Of a DNA stretch of 40,445 nt, positions 1 through 6,913 are shown piece by piece. A model generated the notes under the pieces. The model was given only the letters and a program-made list of their open reading frames with translations. It searched no databases and was not told where the DNA came from. The position numbers and the translations under genes were made by a program. Source of the stretch: Micromonospora phytophila (lineage in GTDB: Bacteria; Actinomycetota; Actinomycetes; Mycobacteriales; Micromonosporaceae); contig NZ_JAMOKF010000015.1 in the NCBI RefSeq assembly GCF_023656545.1, positions 1 through 40,445 of the forward strand, written 5' to 3'. The first letter of the stretch is position 1. Every line of letters starts with the position of its first letter.

Positions 1-799
1 CGGGCCGGCCGCCGAGGGCGGGCGGGGGTCGGGCCGGATCGGCGCGGCCATGACACGTACCTACCGGGCCGCCGACCGCATCGCGGTCGCCGCGCCGTCG
101 CTGCGGGACCGGGTGGTCGCCGCCGGCGCGGACCCGTCCCGGGTCCGCGTGGTGTTGAACTGGACCGACGAGCGGATCTTCCACCCCACCCGGGCCGGTC
201 GGGCCGCCCGTCAGCTGGTGCGCCGCGACGACCGGTGCGTGGTGATGCACGCCGGGACCATCGGCCCCCGGCAGGGCCTTCAGACGGCGGTACGGGCGGC
301 CGCGGCGCTGGACGGCACCGTGGACCTCGTCCTGGTGGGCTCGGGCGCGGACGAGCGGCGGGTGCGGGGGCTCGCCGCCGAGCTGCGGGCCGGGAACGTG
401 CGCTTCGTGGAGCGCCGGTCGCCGTTGGACATGCCGGAGCTGTACGCCGCCGCCGACTACCAGCTCGTCATGCTGCGGGACCTGCCGGAACTGCGCAGCA
501 CCCTGCCGGCCAAGCTCCCGGCGGCGCTCTCCTGCGCCGCGCCGGTGGTGGCCTCCGCCGGCGGCGACACCGCCGAGCTGGTCGAACGGGCCCGGGCGGG
601 GCTCTCCTGCCCGCCGGAGGACTGGGCCGCCCTGGCCGACCGGTTCTGGCTGGCCGCCACCATCCCGCCGCCGGCACGGGAGGACATGGGCCGGCGCGGT
701 CGGGAGGCGTACCTGCGGGAGATGTCGTTGCCGGCCGGCGTGGACCGGATCGAGCGGCTGCTGTACGACGCGGCCGCAGACCGCGCCGGCACCCGGTGA
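1..799 (+). CDS. Glycosyltransferase family 4, C-terminal part (cut by window edge)
   Basis: The reading frame is open to the left edge of the window, so the gene begins outside it; the ATG at 50 is probably internal. The visible part matches the C-terminal Rossmann half of GT-B glycosyltransferases of family 4. It has a linker ending in VLNWTDERIFHP, then HAGTIGPRQGL at the start of the domain, DLVLVGSGADE, and the donor-binding stretch LPAKLPAALSCAAPVVAS followed by GDTAELVE. The usual E-x7-E is only partly kept. It would transfer a sugar from a nucleotide sugar to a lipid-linked or growing glycan on the inner face of the membrane. The DUF4012 and LPXTG genes downstream fit a surface-polysaccharide cluster. 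The sugar donor and acceptor cannot be read from the sequence. Confidence 0.85.
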   Translation, partial: GPAAEGGRGSGRIGAAMTRTYRAADRIAVAAPSLRDRVVAAGADPSRVRVVLNWTDERIFHPTRAGRAARQLVRRDDRCVVMHAGTIGPRQGLQTAVRAAAALDGTVDLVLVGSGADERRVRGLAAELRAGNVRFVERRSPLDMPELYAAADYQLVMLRDLPELRSTLPAKLPAALSCAAPVVASAGGDTAELVERARAGLSCPPEDWAALADRFWLAATIPPPAREDMGRRGREAYLREMSLPAGVDRIERLLYDAAADRAGTR

Positions 800-859
800 C
801 CTGCGAACGCTATTCGCTTTCCGGCTAAAAAACCCCAAACGGGCACGAACTCCTCCGGC

Positions 860-876
860 GCATGTTAGGAACATGC
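860..876. promoter_or_regulatory. Perfect 7-bp-arm palindrome in front of the DUF4012 gene
   Basis: GCATGTT-AGG-AACATGC lies 46 bp before the GTG start at 922, in the only gap between the glycosyltransferase and the DUF4012 gene. Its size and symmetry fit a dimeric repressor site. No regulator gene is adjacent, so the binding protein is unknown. Confidence 0.4.
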
Positions 877-921
877 AGGGGAATTGGCGTCTTCTGTCCG
901 GTTCCCGGAATGGAGTGTCGC

Positions 922-2700
922 GTGACGGAAAGCGAGAGGCCGCGCCGACGGCGTGGTCGGTCCCGCCGGCGCAGGAGGCTGCGCCGGGCCCTGCTCGTCA
1001 CCCTGGTGGCCGGCTCGCTGGTGCTGCTGACCGGCGGCTGGGTGGGGTTCCGCGGCTGGCAGGCCCGGGCCCACCTGCTCAACGCCGCCGGCCTGGCCCG
1101 TGAACTCAGCGCGCAGGTGGTCGGGGGCGACAGCGCCCGGGCGCAACGCACCCTGGCGGCGCTCCAGGAGCAGGCCGCCGCCGCCCGGGCCGCCACCGAC
1201 GACCCCGGCTGGTGGCTCGGCCGGCACACCCCGTACGCCGGGGACAACCTGGGCGCCGTCCGGCAGATCTCGGTGGCGATCGACGAGCTGGCCCGGCAGG
1301 CCTTCCCGCCGCTGCTGCGCACCGACCTGACCGGTCTGGTGCCCCAGGGTGGACGGTTGGACGCGGCCCGGCTGCGGACGGTCTCCGCCGAGCTGTCGGC
1401 GGTCAACCACGCGGTGCAGGGGACCCGGACGAAACTCGCCGCGGTGCCCGTCGACGGCCTGGTCAGTCAGGTCCGGCAGGCCCTGGTCGACCTGCGCGGC
1501 GAGATCGACCGGCTGGGCGGGATGACCGCCGCGGCGGATCAGGCCACCCGGCTGCTCCCGCCCCTGCTGGGGCTCGACGGCGCGCGCAGCTACCTGCTGG
1601 TGTCGCAGAATCCGGCCGAGCTGCGCGCCACCGGCGGCATGTTCGGCGCCTTCGCCGTGATCCACGCCGACGGCGGCCGGGTCCGGATGGGCAAGCAGGG
1701 CAGCAGTGCCCAACTGGGCCGGTTCACGCCCGGCCTGAAGATCCCCGCGGAGGTCCGCTCCATCTGGGGCGACCTGCCGGGCATCTACCCGGCGGACGTC
1801 AACCTCACCCCGCACTTCCCGACCGCCGCCGCCATCTACCGGGCCATGTACCGCAAGCGCACCGGCGACACCGTCGACGGCGTGCTCGCCGTCGACCCGG
1901 TGGTGCTGTCGTACCTGCTGAAGGCCACCGGCCCGGTGCTGGTGCCCGGCGGCGTCCCGCTGGCCAGCGAGACGGTCGTGAAGACCCTGCTCAGCGACAC
2001 CTACCAGCGGCTCGACACCCGGCAGCAGGACGCGTTCTTCGCCGCCGCAGCCGCCGCCGTCTTCGACACCTTCTTCAAGAAGAATGTCGACCCGAAGGCG
2101 TTGTTGTCCGTATTCGACCGTGCTGTGGCGGAACGCCGGATATTGTTCTGGAGTGCCCAACCGGAGGAACAGCGGACGTTCGGCGACAGCCGGATGGCCG
2201 GCGCGCTTCCGGCGAAGGACACCGTGCCGACAGTCGGCGTGTTCCTCAACGACGGCAGCGGCGCGAAGCTCGGCTACTACCTGCGGCCCACGGCCAGCCT
2301 GACGGTCGGCACCTGCCGGCCGGACGGCCGACGCGAGCTGCGAGTGCAGGTGACCCTGCACTCGTCCGTGCCGAGATCCGGCTTGAGCGAGTCGGTGCTC
2401 GGCCTCGGCCTGGCGGGGGACCCGTACACCGTCCGGACGTTGGTGTCGGTGCACAGCCCGTCCGCCGGCGCGGTGGTCGGTGCCCGCCTCGACGGCGTCG
2501 AGACGGCGGTGGGCAGCGGCACCGAACGGAACCGGCAGGTGGCGACCGCCAACGTCGAGGTGGCTCCCGGCGCCGCCCGCACGTTGGAGGTCACCGTCCT
2601 GACCGGCAAGACCGCCGCCGGGAAAGCCGAGCTGTGGCTCACCCCAACCGCCACCCCATGGACCACCCAAGTTGTTACCGCATCAAGCTGTGACCAGTAG
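922..2700 (+). CDS. DUF4012 domain membrane protein
   Basis: 592 residues. I chose the GTG at 922 because GGAG lies 6 nt upstream; in-frame ATGs at 862 and 910 have poorer sites. The protein starts with a very basic cytoplasmic tail (RPRRRRGRSRRRRRLRR), then one membrane helix (about residues 22-42), then a large extracytoplasmic part. The segment YLLVSQNPAELRATGGMFGAF is the signature of the DUF4012 family, found in Gram-positive genomes beside polysaccharide and cell-surface genes; its biochemical role is not established. It sits between a glycosyltransferase and an LPXTG protein, which points to a role in assembling or attaching surface polymer. The codons around 2085-2160 are clearly less GC-rich than the rest. 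Confidence 0.85.
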   Translation: MTESERPRRRRGRSRRRRRLRRALLVTLVAGSLVLLTGGWVGFRGWQARAHLLNAAGLARELSAQVVGGDSARAQRTLAALQEQAAAARAATDDPGWWLGRHTPYAGDNLGAVRQISVAIDELARQAFPPLLRTDLTGLVPQGGRLDAARLRTVSAELSAVNHAVQGTRTKLAAVPVDGLVSQVRQALVDLRGEIDRLGGMTAAADQATRLLPPLLGLDGARSYLLVSQNPAELRATGGMFGAFAVIHADGGRVRMGKQGSSAQLGRFTPGLKIPAEVRSIWGDLPGIYPADVNLTPHFPTAAAIYRAMYRKRTGDTVDGVLAVDPVVLSYLLKATGPVLVPGGVPLASETVVKTLLSDTYQRLDTRQQDAFFAAAAAAVFDTFFKKNVDPKALLSVFDRAVAERRILFWSAQPEEQRTFGDSRMAGALPAKDTVPTVGVFLNDGSGAKLGYYLRPTASLTVGTCRPDGRRELRVQVTLHSSVPRSGLSESVLGLGLAGDPYTVRTLVSVHSPSAGAVVGARLDGVETAVGSGTERNRQVATANVEVAPGAARTLEVTVLTGKTAAGKAELWLTPTATPWTTQVVTASSCDQ

Positions 2701-2713
2701 GAGGGAACCAATC

Positions 2714-3346
2714 ATGCGGCTATCCCGCATCATCATGGCGCTCACGGTCGGTCTGGCCGTGGTGGCCGTGCCGACCGCGGCGGCTGCGCAGCCGCAGCCG
2801 CAGCCGTCGCCCACGACCACCGGAACGCCCCAGCCACCGCTGTACCCGCCGGGGCCGGCGACCCTCACGGTGAGCCCGGCGACCGTCCTCGTCGGCGAGA
2901 CCGTCCAGCTGGTCGGCACCGGCTTCGCCCCGAACGAGTTCGTCGACATCAGCGTGAGCATCACCCCGCTCGCCGTCGCCGCTCCCGCCGACCGAGCCCG
3001 GCGCAGCAACGGCGAGACGGTGGCCATGGCGCCGGTTTCCTTCCAGCGGGCTCCGTACACCACCATCGAGGCGCGGGCCGACGGCAACGGCAGTTTCACC
3101 GTGTCCTTCACGCCCCGCCGCCCGGGCAAGTACACCTTCACCGCGGTCGGTCGTTCGTCGGGCAAGGTCGCGACCGCGGTGCTCACCGTGCTGAAGAAGC
3201 ATCAGCCGCCGCTGCCCGTCACGGGCAGCAGCCTCAGCACCCCGCTGAAGGTCGGCGGTGGCCTCGTCGGCGCCGGCGCGGTGCTGCTGCTCATGACCCT
3301 CGTCTGGCGCAAGCGGCAGCGCTTCGGCCTGGGGGACGCCCGCTGA
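2714..3346 (+). CDS. LPXTG-type secreted surface protein with Ig-like fold
   Basis: 210 residues. The start at ATG 2714 is supported by GGAGGGA about 10 nt upstream, just behind the stop of the DUF4012 gene, so the two are one transcript. An N-terminal signal peptide (about residues 1-25, ending AAAAQ) is followed by a Pro/Gln/Thr-rich linker. Then comes a beta-rich domain opening with LTVSPATVLVGETVQLVGTGFAPNEFV, typical of bacterial Ig-like domains. The C-terminus is a full sorting signal: LPVTG, a hydrophobic stretch (VGGGLVGAGAVLLLMTLVW) and the basic tail RKRQR. A class E or A sortase would cut between T and G and link the protein to peptidoglycan. The ligand is unknown. Confidence 0.85.
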   Translation: MRLSRIIMALTVGLAVVAVPTAAAAQPQPQPSPTTTGTPQPPLYPPGPATLTVSPATVLVGETVQLVGTGFAPNEFVDISVSITPLAVAAPADRARRSNGETVAMAPVSFQRAPYTTIEARADGNGSFTVSFTPRRPGKYTFTAVGRSSGKVATAVLTVLKKHQPPLPVTGSSLSTPLKVGGGLVGAGAVLLLMTLVWRKRQRFGLGDAR

Positions 3347-3378
3347 CACCTGCCCCGGGCAGTGCCCGGACAGCCATG

Positions 3379-3417
3379 GTCGGCGCCCGCCGGACGACAC
3401 GTCCGGCGGGCGCCGAC
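3379..3417. terminator. Bidirectional hairpin terminator
   Basis: Perfect 17-bp arms (GTCGGCGCCCGCCGGAC and its complement) with the 5-nt loop GACAC, between the convergent ends of the LPXTG gene and the MFS gene. There is no clear U-tract, as is usual for actinomycete hairpins. Confidence 0.8.
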
Positions 3418-3434
3418 GCGTCGTCCGCCGCCGG

Positions 3435-4871
3435 TCAGCGGTGGCGGGCGATGTCGACCAGGGCGGCGACCAGCGCGAGGGCGATGATCCCGGTGGCCAG
3501 CAGCAGGGAGTGCCGGAAGGCCAGGGAGAAGTCGCCGTCGTTGCCGGCCAGCGAGGAGAAGAAGACCGACCCCACGGCGGCGATGCCGGCGGCGGAGCCG
3601 ATGCGCTGCCCGGTCTGCAGCATCCCCGCGCCGCTGCCCGCCTGCGGCACCGGCACCTGGGAGAGGGTGAGCGTCTGGTTGGGTGCGATGACCAGTCCGC
3701 TGCCGAGCCCGGCGACCAGCAGCGGCACGGCGGTCAGCCATGGCACCGGGGCGTCGACGGGCGCCAGGTCGAGCACGAGCACCACCGCCGCGAGTCCCAC
3801 CACGACGGTGACCAGCCCGACGGCGACCAGGGCACGGCCGAAGCGGTTGACGATCCGGCCGCCGACGGCGGAGGCGGCGGCCGAGCCGAGCGCGAACGGC
3901 GTGATCGCCAGGCCGGCGACCAGCGCGCTGTGGCCGAGCCCGGTCTGCAGGTAGAGGGTGAAGATGAAGAAGATGGCGGTGAACCCGCCGAAGTAGACCA
4001 GCGCGATCAGCGCCCCCAGGGTGTACGACCGGAAGCAGAACAGCCGCAGGTCGAACAGGGGTTCCCCGCGGCGGGCGTACCACCTCTCCCAGGCGCCGAA
4101 GCCGGCCAGCGCGAACAGCCCCGCCGGGACCAGCAGCCACTTCGCGCGGCTCTGCCAGTGCTCCTGCACCAACGGCAGCAGCACCAGCAGCACGCCCAGC
4201 CCGAGCAGCAGCACCCCGACCGGGTCGAGTCGTCGACTGTCGCGTCGGCCCCGCGAATCGGCGGGGAGCAGTCGCCAGCCGAGGACCACCGCGACGATCC
4301 CGACCGGCACGTTGACGAAGAAGACCCACCGCCAGCCGTGCTCCTCGCCGCCGACCGCGATCAGCAGGCCGCCGAGCAACGGGCCGACCGCCGTGGAGAT
4401 CCCGATGGTGGCGCCGAGCAGGCCGAACGGCCGACCCCGTTCGGGGCCGCGGAAGAGTTCCTGGATCAGGCCGGTGACCTGCGGGTTGACCAGTCCGGCG
4501 GCGGCGCCCTGGAGCAGTCGGGCGGCGACCAGCCACTCGGGGGAGCGGGCCAGCCCGGCCAGCGCGCTGGTCACGGTGAACAGGGCGATCCCGAGGACGA
4601 ACGCGTTGCGCCGGCCCCGGGCATCGCCGAAGCGCCCGGCGGGCACCAGCACCAGCCCGAAGGTCAGCGCGTACCCGGAGAGCACCCACTGAAGGTCGCT
4701 GGGGGAAGCGCCCAGGGCGCGGTCCATCGACGGGACGGCGACGTTGACGATGCTCACGTCGAGCAGCGTCATGAAGGCGGCGACCAGGCCGACCCCGAGG
4801 GCCTGCCAGCGCCGCCGGTCGTCCGACGACGCCGCGACGTCGGCCGGTCGCGGCGCTCCGGCCGCGCTCAT
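3435..4871 (-). CDS. MFS drug exporter, DHA2 family (EmrB/QacA type)
   Basis: 478 residues from ATG 4871, chosen because GGGAG lies 6-7 nt upstream; an ATG at 4901 would add 10 residues but lies inside a palindrome. The first helix carries LLDVSIVNVAVPSM and the next LQWVLSGYALTFGLVLVPAGRFGDARGRR, the motif C and motif A regions of 14-helix proton-driven multidrug exporters. WRWVFFVNVPVGIV in the middle is also a DHA2 signature. It should expel amphiphilic or cationic compounds in exchange for protons. The substrate is not predictable. No regulator gene adjoins it, but a palindrome covers its leader. Confidence 0.9.
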   Translation of the reverse strand: MSAAGAPRPADVAASSDDRRRWQALGVGLVAAFMTLLDVSIVNVAVPSMDRALGASPSDLQWVLSGYALTFGLVLVPAGRFGDARGRRNAFVLGIALFTVTSALAGLARSPEWLVAARLLQGAAAGLVNPQVTGLIQELFRGPERGRPFGLLGATIGISTAVGPLLGGLLIAVGGEEHGWRWVFFVNVPVGIVAVVLGWRLLPADSRGRRDSRRLDPVGVLLLGLGVLLVLLPLVQEHWQSRAKWLLVPAGLFALAGFGAWERWYARRGEPLFDLRLFCFRSYTLGALIALVYFGGFTAIFFIFTLYLQTGLGHSALVAGLAITPFALGSAAASAVGGRIVNRFGRALVAVGLVTVVVGLAAVVLVLDLAPVDAPVPWLTAVPLLVAGLGSGLVIAPNQTLTLSQVPVPQAGSGAGMLQTGQRIGSAAGIAAVGSVFFSSLAGNDGDFSLAFRHSLLLATGIIALALVAALVDIARHR

Positions 4872-4890
4872 CGTCGCTCCCGCGGGCCGG

Positions 4891-4910
4891 CGATCAGGCA
4901 TTGCTGATCG
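4891..4910. promoter_or_regulatory. Palindrome CGATCAG-N6-CTGATCG in the MFS leader
   Basis: Perfect 7-bp arms lie 20-39 bp upstream of the MFS start codon. The layout fits an operator for a TetR- or MarR-like dimer, or a short leader hairpin. No local regulator is encoded apart from the small winged-helix protein just upstream (4957-5193). Confidence 0.45.
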
Positions 4911-4956
4911 CTACCCCGGCCCCCGGGAGGTGAACCGTACTCGGGCGTCCCGCCGA

Positions 4957-5193
4957 TCACGCCATCTGGCGGGCACAGAACCTCGGGCCGAAGTCGAGGC
5001 CGGCCATCGGCGAGTCCTCCCGGTGCAGCAGGTTCTTCTCGGTGAGCTGGTGCAGGGGCGCGTGCAGCTGATCCTCGGTCATTCCGGTCTCCTCGGCGAT
5101 CAGGTCCGGGTACGGCACCTGCCCGCGCGCCTCCAGCGTCGCTACCGCGTCGTACACCCGGGCCTCGACGTCCGACAGTTGCACCTGCTGCAT
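4957..5193 (-). CDS. Small winged-helix-like protein
   Basis: 78 residues with an excellent ribosome binding site (AAGGAGG, 6 nt before the ATG). The central part, EARVYDAVATLEARGQVPYP followed by DLIAEETGMTEDQLHAPLHQL, has the helix pattern of a winged helix-turn-helix: a three-helix core, then a short wing and LLHRED. The C-terminal 20 residues (GLDFGPRFCARQMA) are not part of that fold. It could bind DNA or be a compact protein-interaction domain. It lies 85 bp upstream of the MFS gene on the same strand, so it may share a transcript with it or control it. Similar small proteins are common in actinomycetes and mostly unstudied. Confidence 0.7.
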   Translation of the reverse strand: MQQVQLSDVEARVYDAVATLEARGQVPYPDLIAEETGMTEDQLHAPLHQLTEKNLLHREDSPMAGLDFGPRFCARQMA

Positions 5194-5339
5194 GGCTTCC
5201 TCCTTCGGTCCCCGCCCGTGCGCAGGCGGTCTGCGCTGCGCCGGTTACCCGGCCCGGCGGCGAAGATGCCCACCCGATCGGGCGGTCCCGCCGGCCGCGC
5301 CGGCGCGGTCACCGCCGGTGGTTGCCCTAGGCTGCAACA

Positions 5340-6497
5340 GTGATCGTCTGGGATCTCGCCGTGGTGGGCGCCGGGCCCGCGGGCCTCTCCGCCGCGTCCG
5401 TCGCCGCCCGCGCGGGCCTGCGCACGCTGGTGGTGGAGCGGGCCGAGCATCCCCGCTACAAGACATGCGGGGGCGGTCTGATCGGCACGTCCCTGGCGGC
5501 GGTGCGGGAGCGGATCGAGGTGCCCGCCCACGACCGGGTCGACACGGTGACGTTCACCCGCGACGGGCGACGCGGCTTCACCCGCCGACACGCCGACGCG
5601 CCCCTGGTGACGATGGTGCGCCGGGACGAGTTCGACGACCGGCTGCGCGCGGCCGCGGTCGCCGCCGGCGCCGAAGTCCGCCAGCGCGTCGCGGTTCGCG
5701 CCGTCGACCAGAACCCCGACGCCGTACGCCTGCGGCTGGCCGACGGGGAGACGGTGCACGCGCGGGCCGTGGTCGGGGCGGACGGCTCGTCCGGGGTGAC
5801 CGCCCGGCACGTCGGCGTCCGCCACCGCCAGGTCGACCTGGGGTTGGAGCTGGAGCTTCCGGTCCCGCCGCGGGAGCAGTCCCGGTGGCGGGGCCGTCTG
5901 CTGCTGGACTGGGGACCGCTGCCCGGGTCATACGCCTGGGTCTTTCCCAAGGGCGACCTGCTCACCGTCGGCGTCATCGCGGCGCGGGGCGAGGGGGAGC
6001 GGACCCGGGAGTACCTGCGCGCCTTCGTCGACCGGCTGGGGCTGGCGGGAGTGGAGCCGACGCACGACTCGGGTCACCTGACGCGGTGCCGGGAGGACGA
6101 CTCGCCGCTGCGCCGCGGCCGGGTGCTGGTGGCCGGCGACGCTGCCGGGCTGCTGGAGCCGTGGAGCCGCGAGGGGATCAGCTACGCGCTGCGCTCCGGC
6201 GAGCTGGCCGGCGCCGCGGTCGCCGCCGGTGACCTGGCGGGCTACGAGCGCGCGGTGCGGCGGGACCTCGTGCCGTCGATGCGCGCGGGGCACCGGCTGC
6301 TCGACGTCTTCTGCCGCCGTCCGGACGTCTTCCACGCGTTGCTGGCCACGCCGCCGGGGTGGCGGATGTTCGCCCGGTTCTGTCAGGGTCGGGCGAGCTT
6401 CGACGAGACGCTGACCAGGGCACCGGTGCGGGCGGCGTTGGCGCTGCTCGACCGGCTCCCCGCGTCCCGACGGCCGCTGTCCCGGCTTCCGTCCTGA
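5340..6497 (+). CDS. Geranylgeranyl-reductase-family FAD oxidoreductase
   Basis: 385 residues starting at GTG 5340. A -10-like TAGGCT (5328-5333) ends 6 nt before the GTG and no Shine-Dalgarno is present, so the mRNA is probably leaderless. Residues 4-33 form the FAD-binding Rossmann motif (LAVVGAGPAGLSAA, acidic end VVER). YKTCGGGL around Cys43 is the conserved CGG region of the geranylgeranyl reductase family. VLVAGDAAGLLEPWSREGISYALRSG near residue 260 is the second FAD motif. Family members saturate double bonds in isoprenoid chains (chlorophyll phytyl, archaeal lipids, menaquinone side chain as in MenJ). A role on menaquinone or a carotenoid is inference; no isoprenoid gene lies nearby. 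Confidence 0.85.
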   Translation: MIVWDLAVVGAGPAGLSAASVAARAGLRTLVVERAEHPRYKTCGGGLIGTSLAAVRERIEVPAHDRVDTVTFTRDGRRGFTRRHADAPLVTMVRRDEFDDRLRAAAVAAGAEVRQRVAVRAVDQNPDAVRLRLADGETVHARAVVGADGSSGVTARHVGVRHRQVDLGLELELPVPPREQSRWRGRLLLDWGPLPGSYAWVFPKGDLLTVGVIAARGEGERTREYLRAFVDRLGLAGVEPTHDSGHLTRCREDDSPLRRGRVLVAGDAAGLLEPWSREGISYALRSGELAGAAVAAGDLAGYERAVRRDLVPSMRAGHRLLDVFCRRPDVFHALLATPPGWRMFARFCQGRASFDETLTRAPVRAALALLDRLPASRRPLSRLPS

Positions 6498-6664
6498 CCG
6501 ACGGCCGCCGGCCCGGAAAGCAACAGCATCCCACCTGTTCACCCAGGATCCTAGGATGCTTCAGAGGCAGTGACCGGCCACTTGCCGGACACGACGTGGC
6601 CGCCAACCAGTGGCGGGGGCTGGCCCGGGCGGCGCAGAATGACGGCGTCGAAGGGGAGACGCAG

Positions 6665-6859
6665 ATGGCCGACGTCCACTCCGAATCGCCGTTCACCGAC
6701 GACGAGTACGCCTTCCTGCGGCACGTCCGCTTCGGGGAGCTGCCGCCGGAGGTCCGACCGGAGGAACGGGTCGAGCTGACCGAGACCGAGCCCCGTCGGG
6801 ACCGACCCGAACCGGCCGACGACCCGAGCCGGTGGGACCTGCGGCACGGCGGGGTTTGA
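6665..6859 (+). CDS. Small acidic protein of unknown function
   Basis: 64 residues, starting at ATG 6665 with GGGGAG about 6 nt upstream. The protein is rich in Glu, Asp and Pro, has no membrane segment or signal, and reads as mostly disordered apart from DDEYAFLRHVRFGELPPEVRPEERVEL. I do not recognise a family. The good ribosome site, the codon bias and the terminator right after the stop make it a likely real gene. It stands alone, 167 bp after the reductase, and may be read from the same transcript. Confidence 0.65.
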   Translation: MADVHSESPFTDDEYAFLRHVRFGELPPEVRPEERVELTETEPRRDRPEPADDPSRWDLRHGGV

Positions 6860-6860
6860 A

Positions 6861-6905
6861 CACGCGCACGGGCCGTGGGCGAATGTCGCCCACGGCCCGC
6901 GCGTG
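6861..6905. terminator. Bidirectional hairpin terminator
   Basis: An outer CACGCG/CGCGTG pair encloses a perfect 14-bp stem (CGGGCCGTGGGCGA, 6869-6882, with 6886-6899) and a 3-nt loop. It lies between the convergent ends of the small acidic gene and the nucleotidase gene. Confidence 0.8.
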
Positions 6906-6913
6906 ATCGAAGG

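Noticed and set aside
2085..2160. Lower-GC patch inside the DUF4012 gene as a sign of transfer
   Set aside because: It is only about 75 bp, the frame and family match continue through it, and such dips occur by chance in Lys/Asn/Phe-rich stretches.
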